Source: Cerioporus squamosus
Taxonomy: Eukaryota > Basidiomycota > Agaricomycetes > Polyporales > Polyporaceae
Direction of reading: 5' to 3'
Length of the DNA: 64,000 nt
NCBI GenBank assembly: GCA_022592435.1
Contig: JABYQS010000046.1
Span: forward strand, 62,001 to 126,000
The translations under genes and the position numbers were made by a program. Positions 1 to 13,956 of the stretch are shown here, in pieces; the stretch's first letter is position 1, and each line of letters starts with the position of its first letter. Below the pieces are notes generated by a model. The model had not been told where the DNA came from. It did no database searches and was given only the letters and a program-made list of their open reading frames with translations.

Positions 1-401
1 AATATATTCTCATTTCCGTGCTCAACGTCCTGAGAGAGAGTGGGTGTTCGTGGTTGTATGGAGACAAGGGCAAATATACATTGACACAAACAAAGGAATC
101 CGACCAGATCTACACACAGCGCGGCGCCGACTGACAACGACCAGACTACTGTACAGCTAACACATATCACAACGAGACGGCGGACAAGAACACAGACAGG
201 AGGAGCACAACACACGGGACGGGAAAGCAAGAAATCACAGGGGGAAAGACATGAGGGTAAGTGGTATGCATAGGTGCGTATGTCCGAAACGCGATAGATA
301 TATCAGACAACTAATGTGCGCGATGAGCGGGACGCGCAGACGTCGAGGCATGTTCACGTACTGATGTTGATCATCCTTGTCCTCCAGCGCGCTCAGCCAC
401 T
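1..401. other. Left-edge non-coding stretch
   Basis: No coding region can be supported here. It lies immediately downstream of the stop codon of the minus-strand Zn2Cys6 gene, so it probably holds that gene's 3' untranslated region and the spacer to a gene outside the window. The sequence is AT-richer than the neighbouring coding DNA and has no repeat or RNA gene that I can recognise. Confidence 0.5.
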
Positions 402-1409
402 CTAAGCCTTCGCCTGAGCCCCATGGATGGGCTCTCCCATCCGGGTATGGTCCATGCGCCCATCCCTCCTCGCGTCCACCATCTGCTGCGGGGCGGCGGC
501 CACTTCAGCGCCCCGCGAAGGCGGCTTGGCGTATGCTTGAGGGTAGGGCGCGTAGTGGTGCGCGGGCGCCATGGACATCTGTGCATCGGGACGCATGTGC
601 GCGTGAACGTGAGCGGGATGCGGCATCATGTACTGCGTCGCGTATTGAGGCGGGTAAGGCGCGATGAAGGTCGCGGGGTAGAACTGCGGGGGCGGGTAGC
701 CAACAGGTTCACCGTCCTGGCCAGTGGCTTGAGGCGGAGGAGGAGCGGGGATAGGCGCGAAGTAGAACTGGGGGTAGTACATGGGCGTCTCCCCCGGTTT
801 TGCAGCAGGCGGGGCGGGGTACTGGGGGTAGAACCCGGGCGGATAGGTGACCGGTGCAGCGTAGGGAATCGGGGGCGTGGCGCTGGGGACAGCGGCGGCC
901 ACGGCCTGGGGGACAGGGATTCCCTGCGGTTGCACTGCAACGTCGACCTGCTGCTGTTCGACGTTGGTGGCTGCGCGACGCGTCAGTCGAGAAGACGAGC
1001 ATGGCTATCCCACGCGCGAACGCCGAGGCGGCGGCGTGAGGACATGGAGGAGAGGGTGCTTACTCTTTCCATCGCGCTTCTTGTAAGGCCCTCGCTTGAT
1101 CCCCTTCTGGCGCTCCTTGCGCTGGGAATCGATGCACTCCTCCGCAATGCCGTACTTGACGCAGCGGAGGCAGGGGCGGGCGTCATCGCACTTCTTGCAC
1201 GCCTTCTGACAGTTGGTGCAGGCGTTCTTGACCTGGCGGCGCTTGGTACGAGTGGGCTGGGCGGTGACCATGCCGGGCGGGAAGGGGTACATGTGCATGG
1301 TGGGCATGCTGGAGTAGGTGATGGGATGCATGGTCATCTGTGGCTGGACGGCGTCGGTGGGCGACTGGGGCTCATGCTGGGAGTCGGTCTCGGGATTGGA
1401 GTCGCCCAT
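402..1409 (-). CDS. Zn2Cys6 fungal transcription factor
   Basis: Nuclear DNA-binding regulator of the Gal4-type binuclear zinc cluster class. Two exons (1064-1409 and 402-970; GTAAGC donor, phase preserved) give about 304 residues. Residues 64-92 carry the six-cysteine pattern C-x2-C-x6-C-x5-C-x2-C-x8-C (C64, C67, C74, C80, C83, C92; an additional Cys lies at 71), followed by a basic linker with KGIKRGPYKKRDGK. This zinc cluster and basic tail form a recognisable basidiomycete subtype, but I know no assigned target. The rest is Pro/Tyr/Ala/Gln-rich low complexity that could be an activation domain. There is no fungal middle-homology region, so the protein is short for the class. The start is the first ATG before the cluster in an open frame. 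It diverges from the DYRK kinase across a long spacer. The class is certain; the regulated pathway is unknown. Confidence 0.85.
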
Positions 1410-2936
1410 GGCGGGGGACGGGTGGGGAGGACAGGCGGACGAAAGGAGGATAAGAGCGGACTGATATAGAGGCTAGAGAGAGACAGGAAGAAGGCTGGGA
1501 ACTGTATGGCGGATTGGCGCTTTGGTGCCGCAGGGGCACACGTGTTGGCAGCGTCGCGCGTGCGGCCGCGGGCGGTCGCGGGTCGCGGGGGCGCAGGCTG
1601 TCGGGCGCGGTGAGCGACATTGTCGGGCAGGCGGCGGGAGAGAGAGACGTACGCTGATGAGCGGACTCGCTGAGCTTGAGGGCGCCGGGCGTCTCCGACC
1701 GAAAAGCGGAGGGTGTGGCGGGGGACTCGGGAGGGAGAAATTGAAAGGCAGCGTAGGGCCCCGTCCGTGCTCGACGTCTTTATGCGCGATGCCCCAGAAC
1801 GCGCTTTCCTTTGATCGCTTCTATGTCCCATCACACGCCCCAGCGTACGTAATATTTATCCTCTCCCCTACTCGCGGCACAAACTCTAATTTACAGCCTC
1901 CGACACACTCCGCGAACGCACCGCATCCCCTCTTATCTCCTCCGTTTCCTGCTCCGCTTCATCTCCCCTGCCGACGCCTCGGCAGCATATCTCGCCGCCC
2001 GCCCGGTCTCCTGCAGTCTCCTGCTCGCTCCTCGTCACACACCGCGTCGCCGGGTTCGAAGCGAGCAGCCCTGCCTGCACGACTGCATGCCTGCTCCCGT
2101 CCGTACATGGACCCCAAGGCTACCGGCCACCAGCCAGCGTGCGCAGTCCCACTGCTCGATCCGCATGCCCAGCAATAGTCCACGAACCGTCCGTAGCTTC
2201 CGTCATACCCATCCTGGGCAACTGTCGTAATATCACGTCTCGTGTGCTTGCTGCCGTCCTTCTTGTCGTAGCGCTGTCGTCCGGCGGTCGCGTTGGCGCA
2301 AGCGAACCCGTCATTCCCTCTCCGAACGCTCGATCTGCCCGAGACATGTTCGCTTGACAGATCGTCTGTCCTCCGCGCTGCGCTGCTTGTCTTGTCCCTG
2401 CGAATCAGCCCCGCACGCCTTGGGGTTGCACACCGGCAATCGTGCATTAACAACGCTCGAGAACTGTAAGGCAGATGCTCGCACCGAACAAGGACCGTGG
2501 GGAGATTGCAAGAACCGTGATCTCGCGTGCGCGGGACAGTATCTCTTGCCCTCAGAAAGGTTCCGAGGGTGCCATAGTCGGAGGTGTAGAACTTGAAGAA
2601 GAACAGGCAGCAAGCTACGATGGATGAGCAGAGAACAGCGAGCAGAGGACGAAAGCCAGAGTTGAGCGTGGAAGGAAGACAAGCAGCGCGCGGCTGGGCT
2701 TGATTGGGCAACAATGGCGCTGCCACAAGGCAAACAGAGACAATAACACGAGGCTCAGCGGACGACGAGGAGACTCTGTCCGTCGACTCGAGCAAACTGG
2801 CATCCACAGCGGCCAGCCAGCTTCTCGCTGGTCCTCAGCACCGTCGGCACTCTTTCCCTCACCACCACTCTCAGTCTCGTCCCGTCTCGGTTCTCGTCTC
2901 TCCTTTCCCTCCTTCGCTCCTTATCCTCTCTCGCAT
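1410..2936. other. 1.5 kb divergent intergenic region
   Basis: Lies between the divergent starts of the Zn2Cys6 gene and the DYRK kinase. It contains open frames of about 218 codons (+) and 282 codons (-), but their translations are Arg/Ser/Pro-rich, lack any recognisable domain and do not continue through plausible splice sites, so I treat them as chance frames in GC-rich DNA. Pyrimidine-rich stretches at about 1900-1990 and 2840-2935 look like fungal promoter or 5' leader sequence. The length fits a long regulated promoter or a long 5' UTR for the kinase. Confidence 0.5.
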
Positions 2937-5900
2937 ATGTCCGCCCCGTCTTCCCCCACCATCGGTCAAGTGGCACATGAAAAAGGCACCATGAAGCGCA
3001 GGGACAGGCCGCCAGCCCTCGACATTGAAGATCCGGCTGCCGGCGAGCAGGGCGAGGTACGATACGACCGCGATGTTGCCAATCATTCGCGAAAGGTGCC
3101 ACGGTTCTCGCCTGTCGAGTCTTGACGTTGATGCTCACTCGCCTCTCCTCCTTCCCAGCCTTTCCTCCAAGTCTCCGCCCCAGATACCGACGCCGAGACG
3201 GACGTGCCCCGCTCCGCCTCGGCCACATCCTCACTCGACCCGTATTATTTTGGTGTTCGCACTCCATCAGACTCGCCCATTCCGCCCGTACCCAGCGTAC
3301 CCAGTCTGCCCAAGACCCCCGAGATGCATCCGTACGAGCCCGTCACCCCTGGAAGGGACCCCGCGGCGATCGACCGGCGCATGCTCGTCGGGGTTGGAGA
3401 ACTCGCAACCCCTCGCTGGGCGCGGGGCCCTCGCAACGACGACTTCGAGTTCGTGGCACAGGAGCGCGTCGACGAGATCAACGAAGAGGACCCGGTGGAG
3501 GTGGACATGCCAGAGGACGACAGGGAGATGTCGGACAGCCCCTGGACGATCGAGGCCATTGACGGAGAGCAGGATGAGGGGACTGAGGTTCGTATTCTTG
3601 GTGTTGTCGCCTGTTTCCTCCTCTGAGCGCTCCAGCAGCATCTGATGGATGTGAAGCCTGTTCACTCTTTACGCAGCCAAGGGTCAATGTCTGAAGTGAC
3701 GGATGGGGATCGCGACGAGAAGCACGAGGTGCGTATATCATCACTGAAGGCGCTAGCCTGTGGGCCATCCCGTTACATCGAAGAGACATCTCAGTCGCAG
3801 TCTGATTGCGAATAGTCGTTGTTGCCATGCCATACGCAAGTCGCACACTTTTTGCACGCAGCATTCGAGATGCGATTAGCGCATGACACGAGCACGTCAC
3901 CAGTCGTGGCCCCAAAGGTCCGACCGGTTCAGTAACAGCTCTGCATGTATTGAGCGGATCGCTACTGTTCGCGTATGGACTGCGATTGCGAGGTCACTTC
4001 GATGTAGCAGCTGGTCCCACAAGATGATGTCCCTGGTGTGTCATGATCTAGCGCATACTCATTCGAGCTTTCCAGCAGCCGCCCATGGAAGCGAGGCGTG
4101 CTCGTCCATTGCGCAGTCAACGGTCGATGGCCGACGAGAGCGGTGGAGAGGAGATCCTGTATCCACGACATCCCAATTCGCACTCGGGAGACGTGCCCGC
4201 ACTGCCAGCGAACGGGGTCCCGACCTCCGCGAGCGACCCGGGGGCGCCTCCTAGCTCGTTCGCAACCCCAGCTCAACGGCCCAGGAAGCGGACGTCGGAG
4301 GAGTTTGAGCTGGACAACGGCAACCTGGTCTCAAAGGTCTCCCCGCCCAGCACGGTGAAGGACAAGGACAAGGTGCGGCGTCACAGGAGTCTGGGTGTCG
4401 GTATGCCGTCGCAGGTGACGCCGAAGGAGAAGGTCAAGGATCGCAGACGGGATACGCTCTCCGTCAGCGTGCGGCACTCGCGGCAGGGCTCGGCGTCGTC
4501 GAGCCACGGCGAGGCGCACCACCCCCGCCGGATGCACAACTCGGACTTCTCGCATCTACCGCCGTCGCCGTCGTCCTCTTCCATCCAGCAATTCCTGAAG
4601 CAGAGCGGCAACTCTAGCAGCTCCGCATCGTCGCCGCTGTCGACTCAGCCCCACCTGGCCTCGAACGTTGCCCACTCTTTGCTACGCGGCACCCAGGAGG
4701 GGTGGTCGGATCTGGACGATCAGACGACGATGGAGGCGCTCAGGAAGCTGGACGGTCTCTCAGGAAAGTCGGCACGTGCACGTTCGAGCATTGGCGGTCA
4801 CAGCAGGGTCGGCAGTTCGAGTCGTCCCGGCACGCCCGCGAAGGCGACGTCGCAATGGGAGGGGATTGAAGGCGACCGGCGGAGTAGCAAGCGCTCAAGT
4901 ATGCATGCATCACTGAGCGGCAAGGACAAGTCGAGGGACAGGGACAGTGCTCACCGTATTAGCTCTGGCGTCGCGCTTGAAGGCCCTGTAGACACCGACC
5001 ACGCGGTCGCCAGCGGCGAGGACGTCCATCATGGCTCTCCGCTGCCAGACAAGTCGACAAAGAAGACGGGGACGGCGAGTGCTCGGTCGAACTTCACGCC
5101 CAAGAGGGGCTCAGCATCGTCGGGTACATATGCCAGCACGCCCACGACGAGTTCACGCGATTCTGCCTCGTTGTCTGTGGGCACGAGCAACACGTCTGTC
5201 TCGGCAGCCTCTGGCCGGCAGTCTTCTGGGAAGGCTCGCAGGAACAGTGGAGGCAGCGATTCCTCGATCGGGCACGGTGGGGACTCGAGCTCAGCGCGCG
5301 ACCGTGTTGCAGCCCTCGTGGCCCCTGTTGACTCCGCTGATGAAGGCTACGTCCCGCCAGTCCCCCCCTTGCCGAAGGAGCTCCACACGTACAAATCGCC
5401 TGTCACGTCTCCTGGCGCTGCTGTTCCGCCTACCGTCGAGTACAGCGAAGTCCCGGACCGGAGCAGGAGAGAGACGTTCAACGATGTGACTTTCCCGTCC
5501 ACTCTCGATGTGCCAGCGTTTCCAACGACGCCGTCCAAACATAGCTCGCTGCAAGTGCCGAAGTCGACGACCCCGACGAACTTGCACAAGACGCCGTCGA
5601 AGAAGTGGAGTTTCTCGAGTGCGCTGGGCAAGAAGCTGTCGTCCACCCCGTCCACGTCGTCAATGAAGGATGTCGCCAAGTCGCCGGTCACCAGCCCGCG
5701 GGCCATGTCCTTTGGGCAGCAGATCCGGAAGTCGATGTCAAAGGAGAAGCCACTTTCGCCGACGTCGACGTCAAAGGCTTCTACGGAGAACTGGTCGCCC
5801 GTCAACTCCGACGCAATGGCCTCAGCCACATCTTTGGCCTCTTTGTCGTCCGTCGGCTCTGCTCGTGGTCCGTTCTCGCCAGCTGGTCATTCTGTTGGAC

Positions 5901-8900
5901 CCTCAAAGACCCCGGATCGGTTCATTTCCAGCCGTACTGAGACAGCCTCTAGCGCCAGCACGAACGTCCCGCCCGTGCCCGCGACTGCGCCTCTCAGCCC
6001 ATCTGCCTCTGTACGCCGAACCCTTCGACCAAGCGCCTCACGCCATCTTCGATACCCTTTTTCAGGCGATCGTCGTCGCAGTCCATGCAAGTGCCCCCTC
6101 CTAACGTTCCGCCCACGTCCGTCTCGCCCACTCAGTCAACTGGCCCGCTCTCCGCCAACCACCTCCGGGCGCCCAGCTCCATGTCGCCCACGAAGGACGC
6201 AAGTTTGTCGTCACACACGGTTCCCGGATCAGCGAAGAAGTCGTCAGTGTTGAGCTTGGGTTTGCCGTCATTGCTGAAGGGTTCGAGCTCAAGACGCAGT
6301 CTGCACTCTGACAGGGAGAAGAGCGATGCGGCGAAGAGTAGCAAGGAGAGCGCAGGCCGCGACGTCGTCTGATGAGAAGAAGTCGAAGAAGGACGACAAA
6401 GACCGAAGCGAGAGCAGGATTTCAGTGCTCATGGGCCGAAAGCGAGGAAAGGTGCGTTTGTGTTCCGATTCTGCATATTGGCGACCGCGCGTTTACACAT
6501 ACCCGTGTGTAGACGTTGTCGTCCGCCCAGCAACCACCGAAGAAGACAGAGCCTGTGGCTATGCCTCCGATGCAGATTTCGGCTTTGCCCCCGTCCACTG
6601 CTCAGCGCGTGGCTAACCTGAAGTCTTCTTCGCAGTCGTCCTTGACCTCGAACGGCTCAGGGAAGGCCGGCTCGTCGCGCGCCACTGCGCAGACGCTCAG
6701 CTCGATGCAGAAGCTTTCCGACACGTCGCTCCGTCGACACCAGTTGCCCACCATCGCTGGCTCTCCGTCAGTGGGTGGCCTCCAGCCAGTCGTGCGCGAC
6801 GGGAAGGAGGGACCGCCGATCTCGTCGCTCAACACGTCCGCCGCGCTGTCCAAGGAAACTCCGACAAAGATTCCGCGGATCTCCAGTCGGTCGTCGGCCG
6901 CCAACTCGCCCACGCTCAAGGCGAATGGGGCAAGCCGCAGGGCGAGCATGATCGTAGGATCGTCGAGTGGACTCGCGTCGTCGCGCGGTGCGTCCCCGGC
7001 GGGCGGCAGCGAATCGATGAACGAGTTCGGCGTCTTGGAGAACGGGCAGGTCTCTGCGACCAAGACGGCACGTCATTCCGTTCGCGCTTCGCCTCAGACC
7101 ACGTCTTCACGTGTGCCCCGCCAGGTGTCTGCCACTACCTCGATAACGAACGGCACGACGATCCCGCGCAAGAACCGTGAGTCGCTCTCGTTCGGCGGCC
7201 TGCGAAAGTCATCCACTAGCTCGGTCACGTCCACCAACTCTGGCGCCCAGCACGATCAGCCCCAGTCGGCGCACTCACACCACCGGTTCTCTGCGCTGTC
7301 GCCTTCGAAGGGCCTCAAGCTTCTCAGTCCAAAGGTCTCGCTCCCGACTGCTCGTTCGTCCAACAACTCCTCGTCAACTCCCAGCATCCAGCAGACTATC
7401 GGGTCGCCGTCTGGCAGCCGGCAGTCATTATCGACGCCTTCGCCTGCACCTAGTTCTGTCGACGAGGAGGAACTTCTGGGCGATGAGGAGATGATGCAAT
7501 ACATCAAGCGGCAGCAGGCCAAGAAGTTGCACAGTGGTTCGTCACAGGAAGACCTCGATGCTATGCTACGCTTCCCAGAACCGATCCCGCCGAAACCCGC
7601 AATGTCACCACAGGGTACGCAAAACCTTCTGCTATGACCGTCAATCTTGGCTAACGTTTTGCTCCACAGCACTTCTCAAGAGTGAGCAGGCTCGCTGGCT
7701 GTCCGAATACGAGTGCAAGGAGATCCTGGACTATGAGTCGGTCTACTACATCGGCGCCCGGAGCGAGAAAAAGATGGCGACGCCTGACGTTACGACAAAC
7801 AACTACGGCTACGACGACGAGCGCGGTGACTACCTGGTCATCAACCACGACCACTTGGCGTATCGGTATGAGATCATCGACACCTTGGGTAAGGGCTCCT
7901 TCGGGCAAGTACTCCATTGTCGCGACCACTGCACCGGGGAGTCCATGGCTATCAAGATCATTCGGAACAAGAAGCGTTTTCACCACCAAGCTCTCGTTGA
8001 GATCAAGATTTTGGACAATCTGCGGAAATGGGTGCGTCGCTACGTTCAGACGTCGAGTGGGGATCGGCGGTGCTGACACCTCCACAGGATTCGGACGAGA
8101 AGCACCACGTCATCAAGATGACTGAGCACTTCTACTTCCGTGGTCATCTGTGCATTGCGATGGAGCTCCTGAGCATCAACCTCTACGAGCTGATCAAGGC
8201 GAACAACTTCCATGGATTCACGACGGGTCTTATTCGCCGGTTCACCAGCCAGATGCTTCAGTCTCTCGCTCTCATGCGTCACCATCGCATTGTTCACTGC
8301 GATCTCAAGCCTGAGGTATGTCATGTTATCGCTGTTGCCCAGGCAGATGCTGATACGGAATTGTAGAACGTTCTCCTCCGCCACCCCGCGAAGAGTGCTA
8401 TCAAGGTCATCGATTTCGGTAGCAGCTGTTTCGAGCACGAGAAAAGTGAGTCTCGTGCTCACGCTCCATCCGACGGTCTTCCTAACGCGCCCTCAGTCTA
8501 CACATACATCCAGAGTCGTTTCTACCGGTCACCGGAGGTCATTCTCGGCATGAACTACCACATGGCCATTGACATGTGGAGTCTCGGCTGTATCATGGCG
8601 GAGCTCTATACCGGTTTCCCGATCTTCCCTGGTGAGAACGAGCAAGAGCAGCTTGCTTGCATCATGGAGGTGCTCGGCGTCCCGGACAAGGACTTCATCA
8701 ACCGCAGCTCACGCAAGAGGTTGTTCTTCGGTACGTGTAGCCTCCATTATTACGCAGCTTCGCCTGACGATAGTCTTTTAGATACCTCTGGCAACCCTAG
8801 ACCTGTGGTGAACTCGAAGGGCAAGAGGCGACGACCTGGTACCAAAACACTGGCGCAGGCGCTTAAGAACCCCTCGGACGAACTCTTTGTCGACTTCATC

Positions 8901-9324
8901 TCAAAGTGCCTCGTCTGGGACCCCGAGCGGCGGATGAAGCCACAGGCGGCTTTGCGGCATCCGTACATTGCTGCCGGCCGCCGGACGAAGGCCCCCAACG
9001 CCACGCCTAGCAGCACCGCGAAGGCGCTCCTGCAATCGGCATCGTCGAACCTTGGAAGCCGCAACACCAAGGTGACGGAGACACCGAAGAAGTCGCTCAT
9101 CAGTGCGCCAACCCCGCTCACTGCCCGTAGCTCCCGGACGCTCGCTGTGCCGAGCACCCCGGGCAGTACCAGTGGCGTGCATACCCTTGGCTCTGCTTCG
9201 AGGTCGTACCGGTCGTCACAAGCACAGTCCATGTCCTCATATCATTCAAGCCGTACTATGGTATGTCCTCTCGTTGTTAATCTTGATTCCTGCGACTGAT
9301 GTCTCTATCTAGACCACGAGATGA
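2937..9324 (+). CDS. pom1: DYRK-family protein kinase, Pom1-like, very large
   Basis: Dual-specificity Tyr-regulated kinase, the class that includes fission yeast Pom1 (polarity and cell-size control). My exons: 2937-3056, 3159-3587, 3639-3728, 4079-6010, 6082-6451, 6513-7614, 7670-8031, 8088-8315, 8367-8445, 8497-8730, 8782-9260 and a 12 nt last exon 9313-9324, giving about 1,800 residues. The first two thirds is Ser/Thr/Pro-rich and disordered. The kinase domain starts near 7870: glycine loop LGKGSFGQV, VAIK-type lysine in MAIKII, catalytic HCDLKPEN (HCD is typical of DYRKs), metal-binding DFG, and the DYRK autophosphorylation loop YTYIQSRFYRSPE. Exon 5 needs one base removed near 6340-6372 to stay open (frame +1 to +2), so either an intron was missed or there is an indel. 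The first codons of exons 3 and 4 resemble each other. The kinase assignment is certain; orthology to pom1 itself is inferred from the loop and the long N-terminus. Confidence 0.9.
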
Positions 9325-9826
9325 TGCCCACGACCGGGATACCTTGCTATGACTCTTGCTACCCCCTAATCGCATCCCTGCAGACTATCCACGATATCTA
9401 CACTATGCTGACGAATTCTGAGCTGGTCTGTTCTATTGGTCGTTGCTATCCAATACCCATTCGGTTCCTTGTACTTTATTCCCTGACGCATCCCATCCGC
9501 TGCCCATCACATCGAGCGTTGTTGTTATTGTCTTCCGGCGTGTCCGTAACCTCATTATTTCACGATCGCACCATCATCTTCGCAATATAATCCAGCCGCG
9601 CCGCGGTACTCATTTCTCTCTCTCAACGTCCTCCACATGTGAGAAGTTAGCTCGCTCTGGTAGCAACTCTCCGTATGCATGCCTTCCAAAATCTCATTGC
9701 TTTCCCCTTAATTCTCAACATATCCATGACTCCCAAGGTTATGCTTGTGATGCCTCGCGGCTGTTCCGGGCACAAACTATGACTTCCCCTTCCGTATGTT
9801 GTACAATTACCTGGGCTTAAGCTAGA
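9325..9826. other. Convergent 3' intergenic region
   Basis: Lies between the stop codons of the DYRK kinase (+) and the mitochondrial kinase (-). It is T-rich with scattered AATAAA-like and TGTA-type motifs, as expected of two facing 3' untranslated regions. The short open frames do not show coding character. Confidence 0.5.
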
Positions 9827-11492
9827 CTAAATTTCTACATCACCGCCGTCGTCCAGACAGCGCAGCTTTATGAACACATCGCTACCTAGAAGGCGAATAC
9901 GATCAGAAAATTATCTCCCTGTGCGTGAGAGCAAACGTACCCCAGCCATCCAGCGACTTGAAGTCGAGCGAACCTCCGAAATACCGAGCATATAACCTGC
10001 TCATAGGCAGGCCATATCCGAGACCCGCGATGGTACCCATGCCCGTCTGGACACCGCGTCCGACCATCTCAGAAAACATGCTTTCTCCGGAGCCTCCAGA
10101 GTCCATGGCTGCGCCCCCGCTCATGTGTTGTGCGGCGTATGGCCCAGCATCGAGAGCTGCATCATCCCACTCGGAACCGTTGCCTTCGGCGCCGCGGCCG
10201 GCGGTCGTAAACGAGTACGAGAAGATACGCGACATGTTAGCGGGGGAGACGCCTCCGCCTTGGTCCCGCACACGGAGGAAGAGATAACGGGGCGTTGGGT
10301 TGGCGGCGCGCGCAACCGATGGGAACTCGGGCGAAGAGGGCGGGGGCAGGGGATGGGAGGAGTTAGGTCGGGGCTGGGAGGCGATGGTGATGACGACGGG
10401 CGGGATGAGCTCAGTAGAGGAGGCAGAGTGGTGCCGCTGGTGCCACTCAACGGTTGCGCGGAACGAGTTCTTCAGGATCTCAGTCAGGATGTACTCAAGA
10501 TGGACAGGCACGTAGCTGTTTGGATGCATATGTAAGTTTGCACTGGCATGCGGAGGAACAGCGAGTATGAAGACGAACACTCACGCAAACGTCGCGTCTG
10601 CGTCTCCGTCAATTATAATCTCAGGGCTCGCCCCGAGGGTAGCCTCGCACAGATCGCGCACGAAGGAGCCGCATACGCCGATGAGTTCTTTCGGGGAACA
10701 AGAGAAATCCACGACGCCGAGGTGGCGGCCGCCTCCCTCGCCGTGGGCCAAGTCGCGCGAGATAGCAATGTGCTGCTCCGCGATCAGGCGGACCGCTATG
10801 CGGTTGTGTATCGTACTGTCCAGGAACTCGCTGATCTGCTCCGGAGTCATGTACCGCTGGCATTCTTGAAAGCTGCACGGACCCCGCACACCGACGCGAG
10901 ACATATCAGTCTCCATAAGCATGCGACAGGTGCGAGAAACCCACACTCACCCTTTCGCCATGGCTGGTATATCGTCCGCATGGCTGTGCACAAGGGCCGC
11001 CAGGTGTTCGATGAAGCTTGCGTTTTCCTCCAAGGTCATGATAGGTGGATACTTGATGAGGAACTCGAACGAATTCCTGTATGCTTGCAGTGTCCGTGCA
11101 ATGAACGGATTCATGCCCACGATGAATGGGAGGGCTTCGAGAGACTGTGCGCGCATGGCGAGCATGCGCGGAATCTCTGTTCTCACATAGCGTACCGACT
11201 CTAGCACAGACTCGGGTGTGAGGGGGCGGGCGAACGAGAGAAGCTTGGAGAGTGTGAGGGGAAGGGGAGGTTGCTTTGCGTGCTCCTCTATAAGTCTTGA
11301 AAGCTCTGCGGGTGGTAGCGCGTTCTCGCTCGATAGATGCTGAGAATGGAACGGGAAGCGTTGCAGACGAGGGGGGCATGCGTGATATCCAGCGCTGTAC
11401 CGAGAGCAGGTCAAGGCGGCCGCGAAGGGAGACCCGTACCGGTGAAACCGCGTGCGACCTGCAAGTCGTGGAAGGGCGACGATTCTCTTCAT
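9827..11492 (-). CDS. Mitochondrial 2-oxoacid dehydrogenase kinase (PDK/BCKDK family)
   Basis: Protein kinase of the GHKL ATPase fold that phosphorylates and switches off the E1 subunit of pyruvate or branched-chain 2-oxoacid dehydrogenase in the mitochondrial matrix; yeast PKP1 and PKP2 are the family members. Exons 10951-11492, 10585-10872, 9941-10542 and 9827-9885 join in phase to 496 residues. Motifs in order: a basic N-terminus fitting a mitochondrial presequence, an N-terminal helical bundle ending HSHADDIPAMAKG, the N-box with EILKNSFRAT (Mg-ATP Glu/Asn), the G1 box DQGGGV and the G2 box GLGYGLPMSRLYARYFGG. The last short exon was chosen because reading through its donor gives a non-family ending, while splicing restores the usual DVFIKL-type C-terminus. 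The sequence does not settle whether the substrate is PDH or BCKDH. Confidence 0.92.
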
Positions 11493-11794
11493 ACTGGATG
11501 GTCACCGGTCAGAGTTCAGCGCAGATGGAATTTGGCAAGCGAGATGAACGGCGCATGAACTGGAGGTCATGTCATGGGGAGCGGTGGTGGTGGCAGGAAC
11601 TTAGGTCAGGTCAGGACAGACGCGACGCGCTATGGATATGACACGCCCGTCGTGACCCCGCGCGAGTACATTTGGCGCGCGCACTCCTACCCCACAGTTG
11701 CGGCTCGCGTCGCACATAGAGAAGAGCCCGAAACGTCCGATAGCATAGGAGAGGAAAATATAAACATGCGGATGCATACAGTACTACTACTAAT
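11493..11794. other. Tandem intergenic spacer
   Basis: About 300 bp between the start of the dehydrogenase kinase and the stop of RPT1, both on the minus strand. It should carry the kinase promoter and the RPT1 3' UTR. I see no further gene. Confidence 0.5.
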
Positions 11795-13698
<1,904 letters not shown>

Positions 13699-13956
13699 TG
13701 TGTATGTGGAGGTGGCGGTCGGGGATAGAGATGCGTTCAAGAGCACACGCTTGGTCAGAAGCCACCAGAGGACGCGTCAGTCCACGCGTAGGCGCGCGAG
13801 TAGCGCTGGTGTGCGTCAGTTTCCATATTCGGGGCTGCCAGGCTCTGCCGGCAGCTCCCGATTGGCTTCCGGATTGAGGAGACTGTCGTCAGTGTCCTGT
13901 CCATCGCCAAGTTCTGTGCGCTCTGCCCATATCTCCTTTCCTTTCCATCCTCTACA
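13699..13956. promoter_or_regulatory. Short bidirectional promoter, RPT1/VMA1
   Basis: Only 258 bp separates the RPT1 start (-) from the VMA1 start (+), so both promoters and both 5' leaders must lie here. There is no TATA box that I can point to. A GGTGGCGG string near 13711 only partly resembles the yeast proteasome element GGTGGCAAA, which I do not count as evidence. Co-regulation is inferred from the arrangement alone. Confidence 0.5.

Noticed and set aside
423..1469. 348-codon plus-strand open frame opposite the Zn2Cys6 gene
   Set aside because: Its translation is Arg/Gly/His-rich shadow coding; the minus strand carries the six-cysteine cluster and a phase-consistent intron.
2040..2060. 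tRNA-like GGTTCGAA string
   Set aside because: No acceptor or anticodon stem pairs around it; a lone T-loop-like string is expected by chance.
1522..2178. 218-codon plus-strand open frame in the same interval
   Set aside because: Pro/Arg/Ser-rich without recognisable features and not joined in frame to the DYRK exons.
1959..2807. 282-codon minus-strand open frame in the TF/DYRK interval
   Set aside because: No domain, no splice continuity, cysteine and arginine scatter typical of chance frames in GC-rich DNA, apart from one hydrophobic stretch. Transcript data would be needed to revive it.
13699..13956. Rpn4-type proteasome control element
   Set aside because: GGTGGCGG is only a partial match to the yeast element, and a conserved Rpn4 system in basidiomycetes is not something I can assume.
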